A DNA stretch of 39,047 nt from CAYTPI01 sp964439625. GTDB lineage: Bacteria > Chloroflexota > Anaerolineae > Aggregatilineales > UBA3940. The stretch is from contig CAYTPI010000027.1 of assembly GCA_964439625.1 (NCBI GenBank), forward strand, positions 1-39,047. Reading direction: 5' to 3'. Below, piece after piece: positions 24,639 through 32,210 of this stretch; positions within the stretch are counted from its first letter, which is position 1; each line of letters begins with the position of its first letter. The notes beneath the pieces are model-generated. The model saw only the letters and a list, made by a program, of their open reading frames with translations, ran no database searches and was not told the DNA's origin. Position numbers and translations under genes: made by a program.

Positions 24639-25775
24639 TCAATTTGGGTTGATTGCCCAGATTATAGCACTTGAGTCGTCGGAAGCAGATGCCAATAAAG
24701 TACCTTCTGCTGACATCGATAGGCTGTTCACAGCGCCATTATGCTCTGGATAACTGACAATTCGCTCACCTGAGGAGATATCCCATAGACGTAGGCCTGC
24801 GTCTGCCCCCCCAGAGATAACCACAGTGCCATCAATTGTAAACAATAGTGACCGTGTCCCATTCGAATGGGCTACCCATTCGTTAATTAAATGCTGCTGA
24901 ATCACATTCCATAATTGAATCTGACCAGTACTTAACCCTACAGCAAGCAAGTTGCTATCAGGTGAGAATGCCAAACTCTGCACATCCGCAGAGATACCTG
25001 TTTCTAGAGAAAAAGCGGGTTGTCCACTCTGCGCACCATGAAGAACGATTTTCCCAAGCCGATCACCCGTGGCAATCCAGACACCATTCTTGCTTTGTGC
25101 AATACTTCGCAGGCGGGTCTTGTGTCCTTCTAATTGATACAATGCTGTCCCGTCAGCCACTGAGCGCGTTTCACCCAAAGCGCTAAATAAACCAGCATAC
25201 GAAAAGCGATCACCGATTGGGTCAAAAGCAACTTGAGCAGGCTCTGAGGCAATGCGAAACCCTGTTACGCGCTCACCGTCGATTGGCTGCCAAATTTGAA
25301 TAGTACGATCTTGCGAACCAGAAACAAGCGTCATTCCATCTGGAGAGTAGGCTAACATCGTGACTGCGCCATCATGCCATGCTAATTCATGGAGAAGGTC
25401 GCCAGTCGGCAATAAAAAAACGCGCACCATGCGATCATCGCTGCCGGTAGCGACTTGCAAGCCATCAGGTGATACGGCTATCGCATTGATACGCCCAAAA
25501 CGTACATCCTCAATTTGGACAATCCGCTCAAGACTTTGCGCAGATTCATTTGTGATTGCATTTGGGTTTCGGGTCGAGGTTGGCGTCAGTGTTGGTGCCT
25601 CTGTTGGCATTGGTGTTGCAGTCGTCACTACTGTTTTAGTCACGGTCGCCTGAGGTTTCTGTTCAGTGGGTTCAACTTGTCTTACGTCTGTTGGAGGTTG
25701 GCAAGCAGAGGCATTTAAGGTAACGAAAATCGCAAAAACGCTCACATATGTCCTGATCAGCATAATTTTCTGCAT
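24639..25775 (-). CDS. WD40-repeat lipoprotein
   Basis: The 378-residue product has an N-terminal hydrophobic segment ending NASAC (Cys near residue 25), a likely but imperfect lipobox, so it should be anchored outside the membrane. A Thr/Pro-rich linker (about 40-70, TPMPTEAPTLTPTSTRNP) follows, then a seven-bladed WD40 propeller (about 85-378). Blades show clear repeats such as AVSPDGLQVATGSDDRMVRVF, split here as AVSPDGLQVATG and SDDRMVRVF, plus LAYSPDGMTLVSGSQDRTIQIW-like and SASDDSSAIIWAI. WD40 domains are protein-binding platforms; no enzyme is attached. It is flanked by its own terminator and by gutM in the opposite direction. M5 (25763) is an alternative start. Confidence 0.88.
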   Translation of the reverse strand: MQKIMLIRTYVSVFAIFVTLNASACQPPTDVRQVEPTEQKPQATVTKTVVTTATPMPTEAPTLTPTSTRNPNAITNESAQSLERIVQIEDVRFGRINAIAVSPDGLQVATGSDDRMVRVFLLPTGDLLHELAWHDGAVTMLAYSPDGMTLVSGSQDRTIQIWQPIDGERVTGFRIASEPAQVAFDPIGDRFSYAGLFSALGETRSVADGTALYQLEGHKTRLRSIAQSKNGVWIATGDRLGKIVLHGAQSGQPAFSLETGISADVQSLAFSPDSNLLAVGLSTGQIQLWNVIQQHLINEWVAHSNGTRSLLFTIDGTVVISGGADAGLRLWDISSGERIVSYPEHNGAVNSLSMSAEGTLLASASDDSSAIIWAINPN

Positions 25776-25849
25776 TTATCGTGTAGCATGATTTTTATAA
25801 AGTGTTTAATTGTAGTTCAGTGTACCGCACATTTTGATCAAAATAGGAG

Positions 25850-25877
25850 TTGACAAAGACCTTAACTCTATGATAAA
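25850..25877 (+). promoter_or_regulatory. Promoter candidate for gutM and the PTS genes
   Basis: TTGACA (25850-25855), a full -35 match, is followed after 16 nt by GATAAA (25872-25877), four of six for the -10. Transcription would begin near 25884, about 30 nt ahead of the gutM ATG. Confidence 0.5.
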
Positions 25878-25914
25878 AGAATCATAGATATATTTCGCAC
25901 CCTAAATAGTGATT

Positions 25915-26397
25915 ATGTTTAACTTTAACCCAAATGCTCCTTACCCGGTTGTAACTGTTTTAATCTTGCTGGGTGTTGCATGGCTCTCACAGTTTTTCTT
26001 CTCATGGCTTCAAATACGTCGTTTCTACCGCAGACTGCGGGAAATTCGGCGCTCTGTCCCATTGACCGCGGTAGGTGTCTCTGGCAACAACTGGAGTCGG
26101 AAAATCTATGCGGTTGTCGCTGTTGACAACAATGGCATTATTCGGCACGCAGAGCATATGAGCGGCTTCTCGGTATTTGCAGACCTGAAACAGGTCGAAG
26201 CGGTTATCGGTAAGCCCATGAACATTTTATGGGAAGATGAACCCTATGTGGGCGTGAAACCTAAGCTTTGGGATGCAATGCTCAATGCAGTTGAATATAT
26301 CGATGAGCACAATGCAGGACTCGAAGAAAAAGCCGATACAACAGAGATTTCTTCAGAGACGGCTGTTACAGCCAGTGAAGTCGCAGGTACTTCTTGA
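25915..26397 (+). CDS. gutM: GutM-like activator of a glucitol-type PTS
   Basis: The protein of about 160 residues matches the GutM family: one membrane helix (about 10-33, VTVLILLGVAWLSQFFFSW), then QIRRFYRRLREIRR, AVGVSGNNWSRKIYAVVAVD and MSGFSVFADLKQVEAVIGKPM, which mirror the E. coli GutM order of basic patch, VVAIALDD and GLTVFARPQKI. The C-terminus (about 130-160) is a Ser/Thr/Glu tail not seen in E. coli. In enterics GutM activates the sorbitol operon. Here it lies first in the PTS island, and no GutR/SrlR repressor is adjacent. ATG 25915 is preferred to GTG 25909. The weak spot is the lack of a visible ribosome site. Confidence 0.8.
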   Translation: MFNFNPNAPYPVVTVLILLGVAWLSQFFFSWLQIRRFYRRLREIRRSVPLTAVGVSGNNWSRKIYAVVAVDNNGIIRHAEHMSGFSVFADLKQVEAVIGKPMNILWEDEPYVGVKPKLWDAMLNAVEYIDEHNAGLEEKADTTEISSETAVTASEVAGTS

Positions 26398-26746
26398 ATA
26401 ACTAAACACATAGGCTCCACGTAGTAAGTTCTGCACATTTGTGCAGATTGAAATGAATGTGATATCTCAGCTTATTACAAAGAGTTACTATATGTGGCAC
26501 TCTTAACAAAAATCTATTTTAGGTGGCCGTTAGAGTGAACCCTAAAATTCAGAAATATAGGCTCGCTACATTATTAAATTGGAAAACCTTTTCTGATTGC
26601 TCCCACAAAAGATTGCAGCTTTCAGATGTTGGTAAGCGAGCTATATGCAAAACGAGCTGGTCAAAGGGAGGTGAGACGCCAAACAAACTGTTCAATTTTA
26701 ATCCTTTCAATTGTTTTTCCTAATTATTATCCAAATGGAGAAAGAT
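26398..26746 (+). other. Structured leader between gutM and the EIIC2 gene
   Basis: No gene is supported in these 349 bp; a short open frame at 26523-26723 has no recognisable features. CTGCACA-TT-TGTGCAG, a perfect 7-bp stem, stands at 26431-26446. The long arms ATATAGGCTCGCTAC (26555-26569) and GTAAGCGAGCTATAT (26632-26646) can pair over 14 bp with one bulge on each side and enclose 62 nt with smaller stems (GAAAA/TTTTC, TCTGA/TCAGA). This could be a cis-regulatory RNA ahead of the PTS genes. No known riboswitch class is recognised. Confidence 0.45.
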
Positions 26747-27445
26747 ATGACTCTCGCAAAGAATAAACCCATGTGGCTGATGTTCATCTTGGTGATCATT
26801 CTGGCCTTTTCCGCCATGACCCCTGGCATTGTTGGTGCCCAGGACGATGGCGAGGGTGAGGAAGACCTTCAAGCTGAACTGCTCGAACAGGCTCAAGAGC
26901 AAGAAGGCCCTATTGCCCGTTTCGCCACAAACTTCATCGGCGTATTCCAACAAGGTGGTGATGTTTTCGTCAGCCTTGTGACGGGCATTGTCCCATTACT
27001 GATCATTCTGTTGACAGCCGTCAACGCGCTGATCACCTTGATTGGTGCTGAACGAATTGATGGCATCGGTGAAGTTGCTGCACGCCAGGGTATTATTTAC
27101 TACCCAATCCGCTATATCGTTTTGCCCTTCTTGGCTGTTTTCTTCCTGACGAACCCAATGGCTTACACCATGGGACGCTTCTTGCCTGAAAAGAAAAAGC
27201 CCGCCTTCTATGACGCTGCTGTGAGCTTCGTGCACCCACCACTGGGTCTGTTCCCACACGTCAACGCAGGTGAATACTTTGTCTGGGGTGGTATCGCAGT
27301 TGGCATTACCCAACTTGGTTTGCCACTCGGTACTTTGGCCGTCTGGTACTTGATAACTGGTCTAATCGTGATCTTTATTCGCGGTATTGTGACTGAAATC
27401 ATTACCAACATCATGTGGCCCAAAGAAGAATCTGAAGCCGCGTAA
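26747..27445 (+). CDS. srlA: PTS glucitol/sorbitol-family EIIC2 (SrlA-like)
   Basis: This membrane channel subunit matches SrlA: FIGVFQQGGDVFVSLVTGI, LPFLAVFFLTNPMAYTMGRF, LPEKKKPAFYDAAVSFVHPP, GLFPHVNAGEYFVWGGIAVG and LITGLIVIFIRGIVTEI appear in family order. ATG 26747 is chosen because GGAG lies 6-10 nt ahead. The N-terminus is unusual: a hydrophobic segment (about 9-30) ending GIVGA, then an acidic stretch (DDGEGEEDLQAELLEQ) before the normal SrlA start. It could be a cleaved signal peptide or an extra helix. EIIC1 follows 22 nt downstream. The true substrate may differ from sorbitol because the catabolic genes are unlike srlD. Confidence 0.9.
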   Translation: MTLAKNKPMWLMFILVIILAFSAMTPGIVGAQDDGEGEEDLQAELLEQAQEQEGPIARFATNFIGVFQQGGDVFVSLVTGIVPLLIILLTAVNALITLIGAERIDGIGEVAARQGIIYYPIRYIVLPFLAVFFLTNPMAYTMGRFLPEKKKPAFYDAAVSFVHPPLGLFPHVNAGEYFVWGGIAVGITQLGLPLGTLAVWYLITGLIVIFIRGIVTEIITNIMWPKEESEAA

Positions 27446-27467
27446 CTAGAGGAGGAAATAAGAAACG

Positions 27468-28019
27468 ATGCAAGGAATAACAAAAGTACTCGAAAATATC
27501 GGTCGCGGTGTGGGTGTCGTTGTAGGTGCCCTTTACCAGGCTGGTCGTGAAGCTATTGATCTAACTATCTCAACCGTCCTGCCTTTTATGGCATTCATCA
27601 GTTTCATCATCGGTCTGATTTTAGCGACCGGTGTTGGCGACCTGATTGCTAATGGTCTTGTCGGTTTAGCTGGTAACCCAATTGGTCTGTTGATTTTGTC
27701 ACTAATCATCGGGTTCCCAATTCTGTCGCCACTACTCGGCCCAGGTGCTGTTATCGCCCAGATTATCGGTGTGCTCATCGGTACGGAAATTGGTCGTGGT
27801 AACATTCCACCATCACTTGCTCTGACAGCTCTGTGGGCCATCAACCCACAGGTCGGTTGCGATTTCATCCCTGTGGGTCTTGCACTTGGTGAAGCTGAGC
27901 CAGAAACAGTCGAGGTAGGTGTGCCGGCAGTCTTATTCTCGCGCTTCATTACAGGGCCGATCTCTGTCGTTATCGCTATCGTCATCAGCGGTGCAATTGG
28001 TCTCTACGCTGGAGCATAA
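27468..28019 (+). CDS. srlE: PTS glucitol-family EIIC1 (C-terminal half of SrlE) as a separate protein
   Basis: The 183-residue membrane protein corresponds to the C-terminal EIIC domain of SrlE: GVGDLIANGLVGLAGNPIG, then FPILSPLLGPGAVIAQIIG, EIGRGNIPPSLALTALWAIN, PQVGCDFIPVGLALGEAEPE and VEVGVPAVLFSRFITGPISV. In E. coli this is fused behind EIIB; here EIIB is its own gene 270 bp downstream, so SrlE is split and the order is C2-C1-B-A. A strong AGGAGG stands ahead of the ATG. It presumably forms the transport channel with the SrlA-like protein. Confidence 0.93.
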   Translation: MQGITKVLENIGRGVGVVVGALYQAGREAIDLTISTVLPFMAFISFIIGLILATGVGDLIANGLVGLAGNPIGLLILSLIIGFPILSPLLGPGAVIAQIIGVLIGTEIGRGNIPPSLALTALWAINPQVGCDFIPVGLALGEAEPETVEVGVPAVLFSRFITGPISVVIAIVISGAIGLYAGA

Positions 28020-28289
28020 CCATATCTTCTGAGCGCCTAGGACGAATACACGTCACAGACGTTCAGAATCATGAAAACGTGCATAGTATTCGATACACTC
28101 TGAGAGGTCGAAATTGTTGGCCTCTCAGAGATGTTTCTACAAATACTCGAGCTTGCTTAGTCTTTGAAATCACACATGTTCAACCTACGTGTTTATTTTA
28201 CAAAGATCTTATTGCTCTACATGAGCGTCGTATGTTTGTAATTATTAATGTAGCCGTCAGCAACAGACTAGCTTTAAGGAGGTTTTACA
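28020..28289 (+). promoter_or_regulatory. Spacer with 10-bp hairpin between EIIC1 and EIIB genes
   Basis: CTCTGAGAGG (28098-28107) and CCTCTCAGAG (28121-28130) form a perfect 10-bp stem with a 13-nt loop. No T tract follows. In this 270-bp intergenic stretch it could pause or partly terminate transcription, or protect the mRNA end, giving different levels of membrane and soluble subunits. No gene is seen here. Confidence 0.45.
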
Positions 28290-28664
28290 GTGGCTGATTA
28301 TAAGAAGGTAAAGGTTCGTAAAGGTGGAAGTGGTTGGGGTGGCCCGCTGGTCATCGAACCAAAAGATGGTAAGGACCTAATCTACTCCGTGACAGGGGGA
28401 GGCATTCATCCTGTCGCCCAGAAGATTGCTGAACTCACTGGTGGAACGCCTTTCGATGGGTTCAAGTCTAGCGCTAAATTCGAGAAGATTGCCTGCGCAG
28501 TTATCGACTGTGGTGGGACTGCTCGAGTCGGTGTTTACCCAATGAAGAAGGTTTTAACTGTCGATGTGCACCCAACCAGCCCCGCTGGCCCTCTGATGCG
28601 CTTCATCACAGAGGACCTTTTTGTATCAGGTGTTGGTTTAGACCAAATTGAACTTGTTGACTAA
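28290..28664 (+). CDS. PTS glucitol-family EIIB as a separate protein
   Basis: A 124-residue protein equal to the N-terminal EIIB domain of SrlE: KGGSGWGGPLVIEP, VTGGGIHPVAQKIAELTG, FDGFKSS and VIDCGGTARVGVYPMKKV, then AGPLMRFITEDLFVSGV. The phospho-accepting Cys is C74 in IDCGG. The usual second Cys of the RCG motif is Val here. The GTG start has AAGGAGG upstream. It receives phosphate from EIIA and gives it to the incoming polyol. It is soluble, unlike the fused enteric form. Confidence 0.93.
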   Translation: MADYKKVKVRKGGSGWGGPLVIEPKDGKDLIYSVTGGGIHPVAQKIAELTGGTPFDGFKSSAKFEKIACAVIDCGGTARVGVYPMKKVLTVDVHPTSPAGPLMRFITEDLFVSGVGLDQIELVD

Positions 28665-28697
28665 TCCTCCACGGGTAGTTTGTTGGACAATGTTGCT

Positions 28698-28725
28698 GTC
28701 AGGCAGAGCATGTGCTCTGCCTGAC
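28698..28725 (+). promoter_or_regulatory. 13-bp perfect hairpin between EIIB and EIIA genes
   Basis: GTCAGGCAGAGCA and TGCTCTGCCTGAC pair perfectly around TG. It stands 33 nt after the EIIB stop and 46 nt before the EIIA start, without a T tract. It could be a weak terminator, a processing site or an mRNA stabiliser. Confidence 0.5.
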
Positions 28726-28771
28726 GTGTGTCTGGCAAACATCTGACATTTGTAAACGAAAGATAAAAAGT

Positions 28772-29146
28772 ATGCAGCAACTAAAGTATGAATTAGAGGT
28801 AACTCGTCTTGGTGAACTCGTATCTGAATTCCTCGATAGTGGCATTATCGTATTCTTTGGTGAACAAGCACCAGAAGAACTAACTGATTTTGCCATCATC
28901 CACAATGGCGTTGAGCTAAAAGAGCAAATCGTTCCGGGTGACCGCATATATGTGGCAAATGCAGCGTACAATGTACTTGCCGTAGGTGATGTTGCCAATC
29001 AAAACTTGGCAAATCTTGGGCATCTCGTTATGAAATTTAATGGAAAAACAGAGCCTGAACTCCCGGGCGATGTCTGCGTGGAAGAGCGTCCGCTGCCCGA
29101 AATTACCGTTGGAACAACAATCAAAATTGTTTCCGAACACTCCTAA
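28772..29146 (+). CDS. srlB: PTS glucitol-family EIIA (SrlB-like)
   Basis: A 124-residue soluble phosphocarrier. It aligns with E. coli SrlB along its length: EQAPEELTDFAIIHNGVELK, AVGDVANQNLANLGHLVMKF and ELPGDVCVEE. The phospho-His of the family (H43 in SrlB) corresponds to H44, and H84 in LGH is also conserved. The ATG at 28772 is used because the open frame upstream runs through the hairpin. It takes phosphate from HPr; neither HPr nor EI is encoded in this window. Confidence 0.92.
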   Translation: MQQLKYELEVTRLGELVSEFLDSGIIVFFGEQAPEELTDFAIIHNGVELKEQIVPGDRIYVANAAYNVLAVGDVANQNLANLGHLVMKFNGKTEPELPGDVCVEERPLPEITVGTTIKIVSEHS

Positions 29147-29160
29147 AATGAAGGGACACA

Positions 29161-30477
29161 ATGATGCTATTTCAAATGCTTGAAGAGAAAGATAAGTCCG
29201 GATCTTTAATCCAAGTTGGGCTTGTTGGCGCTGGTCAAATGGGTGAGGGGCTCGTATGCCAGATGGAAGGTATGAAGGGCATGCAGGGGGCTGTTGTCGC
29301 TGATATTATTCCTGGTCGTGCCAAAGCAGTTTTCTACGAAGCGGGCTTAACAGATGCTGATATTATCGAAACTGAGGATGCTGCTGTTGCCGCCCAAGCA
29401 CTCGCTGATGGCAAACGTGTCGCCTCAACGGATGCCAACATGGTTGCCAAAGTTGAAGGTCTCGACATCGTCGTAGAAGCAACTGGTATTCCGGAAGTCG
29501 GCGCCAAAGTCGCCATGGATACTATTCTAGAGCGCAAGCACATGCTCCAAATGAATGTGGAAACTGATGCAACTGTCGGCTATTACCTGCGTAAAATGGC
29601 TAAAGCTGCTGGTGTTGTCTACACGCTAACGGCCGGTGACGAGCCAGGCTCGACGATGGAACTGTACGACATGGCGCATAGCCTTGGGTTTGAAGTTGTA
29701 TCCGCAGGCAAGGGCAAGAACAACCCCCTTGATCGCAGCGCCAACCCAGATAGCTGTGCGGCTCGTGCTGCTGAGCAACAGATGAGCCCGAAAATGCTGG
29801 CATCGTTCGTTGATGGTACCAAGACTATGGTCGAGATGACCTCACTGGGTAACATGATCGGCTTTGAGCCAGATATCCTTGGCATGCATGGCCCAAAGAC
29901 GACACCAAATACAATCAAAGATACCTATATACCAAAGAGTAACGGTGGTGTGTTGGATAATCTGTACACGGTTGACTATGGTCTTGGCATCGCGCCAGGC
30001 GTTTTTGTGGTGTTCACCACGGATCAAGACAAGATTGCTCGCGACCTGACCTACTTAAGTATGGGACCAGGACCCTACTGGGCACTATACCGTCCGTATC
30101 ATCTGACGAGCTTAGAAACCCCGATTTCAATTGCACGGGCCGTCTTACTCAATATGACAACTGCTGCAACAGACATCACCCCTGTATGTGAAACGGTTAC
30201 CTACGCCAAGCGCGACCTCAAGGCTGGCGAACAGATTGATGCCTTGGGCGGCTTCACAGTCTATGGCATGATCGATAAAGCCTCCGCAGCACGCGAAGGG
30301 AACTTACTTCCGCTTGGCTTAGCCCCTGGTGCCACACTCGTAAATGATGTCGAAATGGGTTCCCCTATCAGCTACGATAATGTTGAACTCGTCGAAGATC
30401 AGACCATTCGCCAACTGCGTCGCCTTCAAGACTCGATGTTGAAAGATGAGTATGAGCCGGTTGCAGTATCAGTCTAG
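29161..30477 (+). CDS. Rossmann/SAF-domain oxidoreductase, homoserine dehydrogenase-like
   Basis: A 438-residue NAD(P)-dependent enzyme. The N-terminal Rossmann fold has the GAGQMG loop (23-28), then IVVEATGIPEVGAKVA and KHMLQMNVETDATVG. A central catalytic domain contains LTAGDEPGSTMELYD and GKGKNNPLDRSANPDS. A C-terminal SAF domain (about 345-415, AKRDLKAGEQIDALGGFTVY) is like that of antifreeze/FlgA proteins. Such SAF-linked dehydrogenases are seen in carbohydrate loci, but the reaction for this one is not known to me. It follows EIIA by 14 nt with GAAGGGA ahead of the ATG, so it probably acts on the phosphorylated product of the PTS. It takes the place that srlD (sorbitol-6-P dehydrogenase) holds in enterics, yet is unrelated to SrlD. 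Confidence 0.8.
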   Translation: MMLFQMLEEKDKSGSLIQVGLVGAGQMGEGLVCQMEGMKGMQGAVVADIIPGRAKAVFYEAGLTDADIIETEDAAVAAQALADGKRVASTDANMVAKVEGLDIVVEATGIPEVGAKVAMDTILERKHMLQMNVETDATVGYYLRKMAKAAGVVYTLTAGDEPGSTMELYDMAHSLGFEVVSAGKGKNNPLDRSANPDSCAARAAEQQMSPKMLASFVDGTKTMVEMTSLGNMIGFEPDILGMHGPKTTPNTIKDTYIPKSNGGVLDNLYTVDYGLGIAPGVFVVFTTDQDKIARDLTYLSMGPGPYWALYRPYHLTSLETPISIARAVLLNMTTAATDITPVCETVTYAKRDLKAGEQIDALGGFTVYGMIDKASAAREGNLLPLGLAPGATLVNDVEMGSPISYDNVELVEDQTIRQLRRLQDSMLKDEYEPVAVSV

Positions 30478-31172
30478 TGAATTCGATCAATAAAATGCTG
30501 TTGGCGATTGTGGATTTAGTCAACAATGCTGTGCCACGTCGTCAACGGCTTTTCCCATCACCATTTGGCACACTACCTGATGACAATGATGATGTGCCAA
30601 AAACACCACAAGCTGCGGTCAGAAAACTGCAAGCTGACGGTCGCTGGCGCTCCCTCCGTGATGCTGCGAAACAGGCAAACAAAAGCGGACTATTTATCCG
30701 CGGTGTTGGTGAATTTAGCCTTCGCACGGAGCAGTCTCTGATTATTACCGGTCGTGGCATCGATCTCACACAGTTGGTTGAGGCAGAGATTATTGCTCAG
30801 CAGCTTGACTTCGAGGTGCCTACTGGCAAAGCGCCTGAGCACATCAAATGGCACCAAGCAATCTACCACCAGACAGGCAACCAATCGGTGTTATACTGTC
30901 ACCCAGTGTATGTGCTGGCATTACCGGAGCAAGCAACGAATGCAACCCTTAAACGAGCCCTCCCTGAGGTTTACAGTTGGGTTGGTGGCATCAAGCTGGT
31001 TAATGATCTGACTAGCAGCAATGTCAGCCAGCACCTTAAAGATGCGGCTGTGCTGCTTGTACGTGGCAAGGGGTTGCTCTGCGCTGGCTCATCCCCTATG
31101 GATGTTGTTCAAAAGGCAGAAGCCGCACATAAGCTCTGTCACATAGTCTTTTTGAAGATGCAGGTTACATAG
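30477..31172 (+). CDS. Class II aldolase/adducin-fold protein with a degenerate zinc site
   Basis: A 231-residue protein with the aldolase II/adducin fold: GLFIRGVGEFSLR, IKWHQAIYHQTGNQSVLYCHPVYVL split as two segments, LKDAAVLLVRGKGLLCAG and VQKAEAAHKL. Zinc ligands of the family are HxH in the first site and a His before Gly in the second (NHG). Here they read Y140-x-H142 and K198 in RGKG, so two of three are gone at the right 56-residue spacing. Aldol chemistry is unlikely; it may be a binding or regulatory subunit. The GTG start overlaps the dehydrogenase stop (TAGTG), so translation is coupled. The next gene follows 1 nt later. Confidence 0.78.
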   Translation: MNSINKMLLAIVDLVNNAVPRRQRLFPSPFGTLPDDNDDVPKTPQAAVRKLQADGRWRSLRDAAKQANKSGLFIRGVGEFSLRTEQSLIITGRGIDLTQLVEAEIIAQQLDFEVPTGKAPEHIKWHQAIYHQTGNQSVLYCHPVYVLALPEQATNATLKRALPEVYSWVGGIKLVNDLTSSNVSQHLKDAAVLLVRGKGLLCAGSSPMDVVQKAEAAHKLCHIVFLKMQVT

Positions 31173-31173
31173 A

Positions 31174-31968
31174 ATGTCTGAACAAAAACGTCAATCTTCA
31201 CAGCGTACAAAGAGTCGCAAACAAAGTCAGCAAAAAGCGGCTGTTGATAAACAAAAACCACGCTACAGCGTCAATGCGATGGACGATGAAGACATCGCAC
31301 CATATTATGAACGCGTGCTTGGCGGTATGATGCTTGCAGGTGCCCTGTTAATTGGCTACGGACTACTCACTGTGATTGGTCGGTTACGGACTGAACCGTT
31401 TATCTTACCAGATAGCCTCACTAATATACCTCTCGAAGCTGCGCTTATCTTTGCTGGTATCCTCGTGATTATGTACCAAGAGCCAGCATCAACAATAGTA
31501 GCAGGGGCCGCTCTCATCTGGACGTTGGTGCCACGCTGGTTGTTTGGTGTTGAGACCACCTTCCCCCTGCAAAATACAATCCTATTCTTGGCGGTGGTGT
31601 ACTTTGGTGCTCAGTTTATTAACTTCCGTCGTGCGCGTGAGCGCTATCAAAATCTACCTGAGAAACACAGAAACCCTGACATTGAGGTTCAAGAGATTCG
31701 CTCCGATGCTGTCTATCCAGGGCTGGGCCTAGGAATTAGCGTCGTAGGTGTTGTCTTAGGCGTGGCTTTCAGCAGCACAATCTTAGATATTGAAGCCTAT
31801 GTCAACCTTGGTGCGATCCTTAGCGTCCTCGGCTTTGCTCTCGGGCTGGCGGCAGTTGTTGCCTATGAAAAGCAGCGCTTGGCCTCAGCGGGGGCTGTCG
31901 TATTGAGTGCACTTGGATTGGCCTTTTGGGTTGGGGCACAGCTAATAGCATTAACTGGCTTCTTCTAA
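31174..31968 (+). CDS. Multi-spanning membrane protein of unknown function
   Basis: A 264-residue protein with a basic, Gln/Lys/Ser-rich cytoplasmic N-terminus (about 1-45) and about seven hydrophobic helices, for example MMLAGALLIGYGLLTVI, LEAALIFAGILVIMY and LGAILSVLGFALGLAAVV. No domain is recognised. It begins 1 nt after the aldolase-fold gene stop, so it belongs to the PTS transcript. It could be a transport accessory or an unrelated passenger. A hairpin lies 28 nt downstream. Confidence 0.75.
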   Translation: MSEQKRQSSQRTKSRKQSQQKAAVDKQKPRYSVNAMDDEDIAPYYERVLGGMMLAGALLIGYGLLTVIGRLRTEPFILPDSLTNIPLEAALIFAGILVIMYQEPASTIVAGAALIWTLVPRWLFGVETTFPLQNTILFLAVVYFGAQFINFRRARERYQNLPEKHRNPDIEVQEIRSDAVYPGLGLGISVVGVVLGVAFSSTILDIEAYVNLGAILSVLGFALGLAAVVAYEKQRLASAGAVVLSALGLAFWVGAQLIALTGFF

Positions 31969-31995
31969 TGCCAAGCTAAAATCATCCGAATGCGC

Positions 31996-32016
31996 TGCAT
32001 CAAGTAGCTTGATGCA
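31996..32016 (+). terminator. 9-bp hairpin at the end of the PTS island
   Basis: TGCATCAAG and CTTGATGCA pair perfectly around TAG, 28 nt past the last gene of the PTS unit. There is no T tract. Its place suggests transcript end processing or termination. The rest of the 242-bp gap to 32210 has a CAGCAGCAT tandem near 32073-32090 and no gene. Confidence 0.4.
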
Positions 32017-32210
32017 CTGAAATAGTCGGATTGGCGCATCGAGAAGATTTCAGACCATCTCTCCGTGGTCAGCAGCATCAGCAGCATGGATGTTGAGGGC
32101 TTATTGGCTCTCGCTGATTAATTCTGAGGTCCACAATCTAGGTTGCATAATCAAGCAATCTAGTGTTTATTATTAATCGAATAAATTTCAACAGAATATA
32201 GGAAGAGACT

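Noticed and set aside
26523..26723. 66-codon frame between gutM and the EIIC2 gene
   Set aside because: No recognisable motif and no ribosome site; the region is better read as a leader.
27533..27985. 150-codon minus-strand frame opposite EIIC1
   Set aside because: Shadow frame of a gene with clear family motifs.
32073..32090. CAGCAGCAT tandem as a microsatellite or CRISPR-like repeat
   Set aside because: Only two copies, without spacers.
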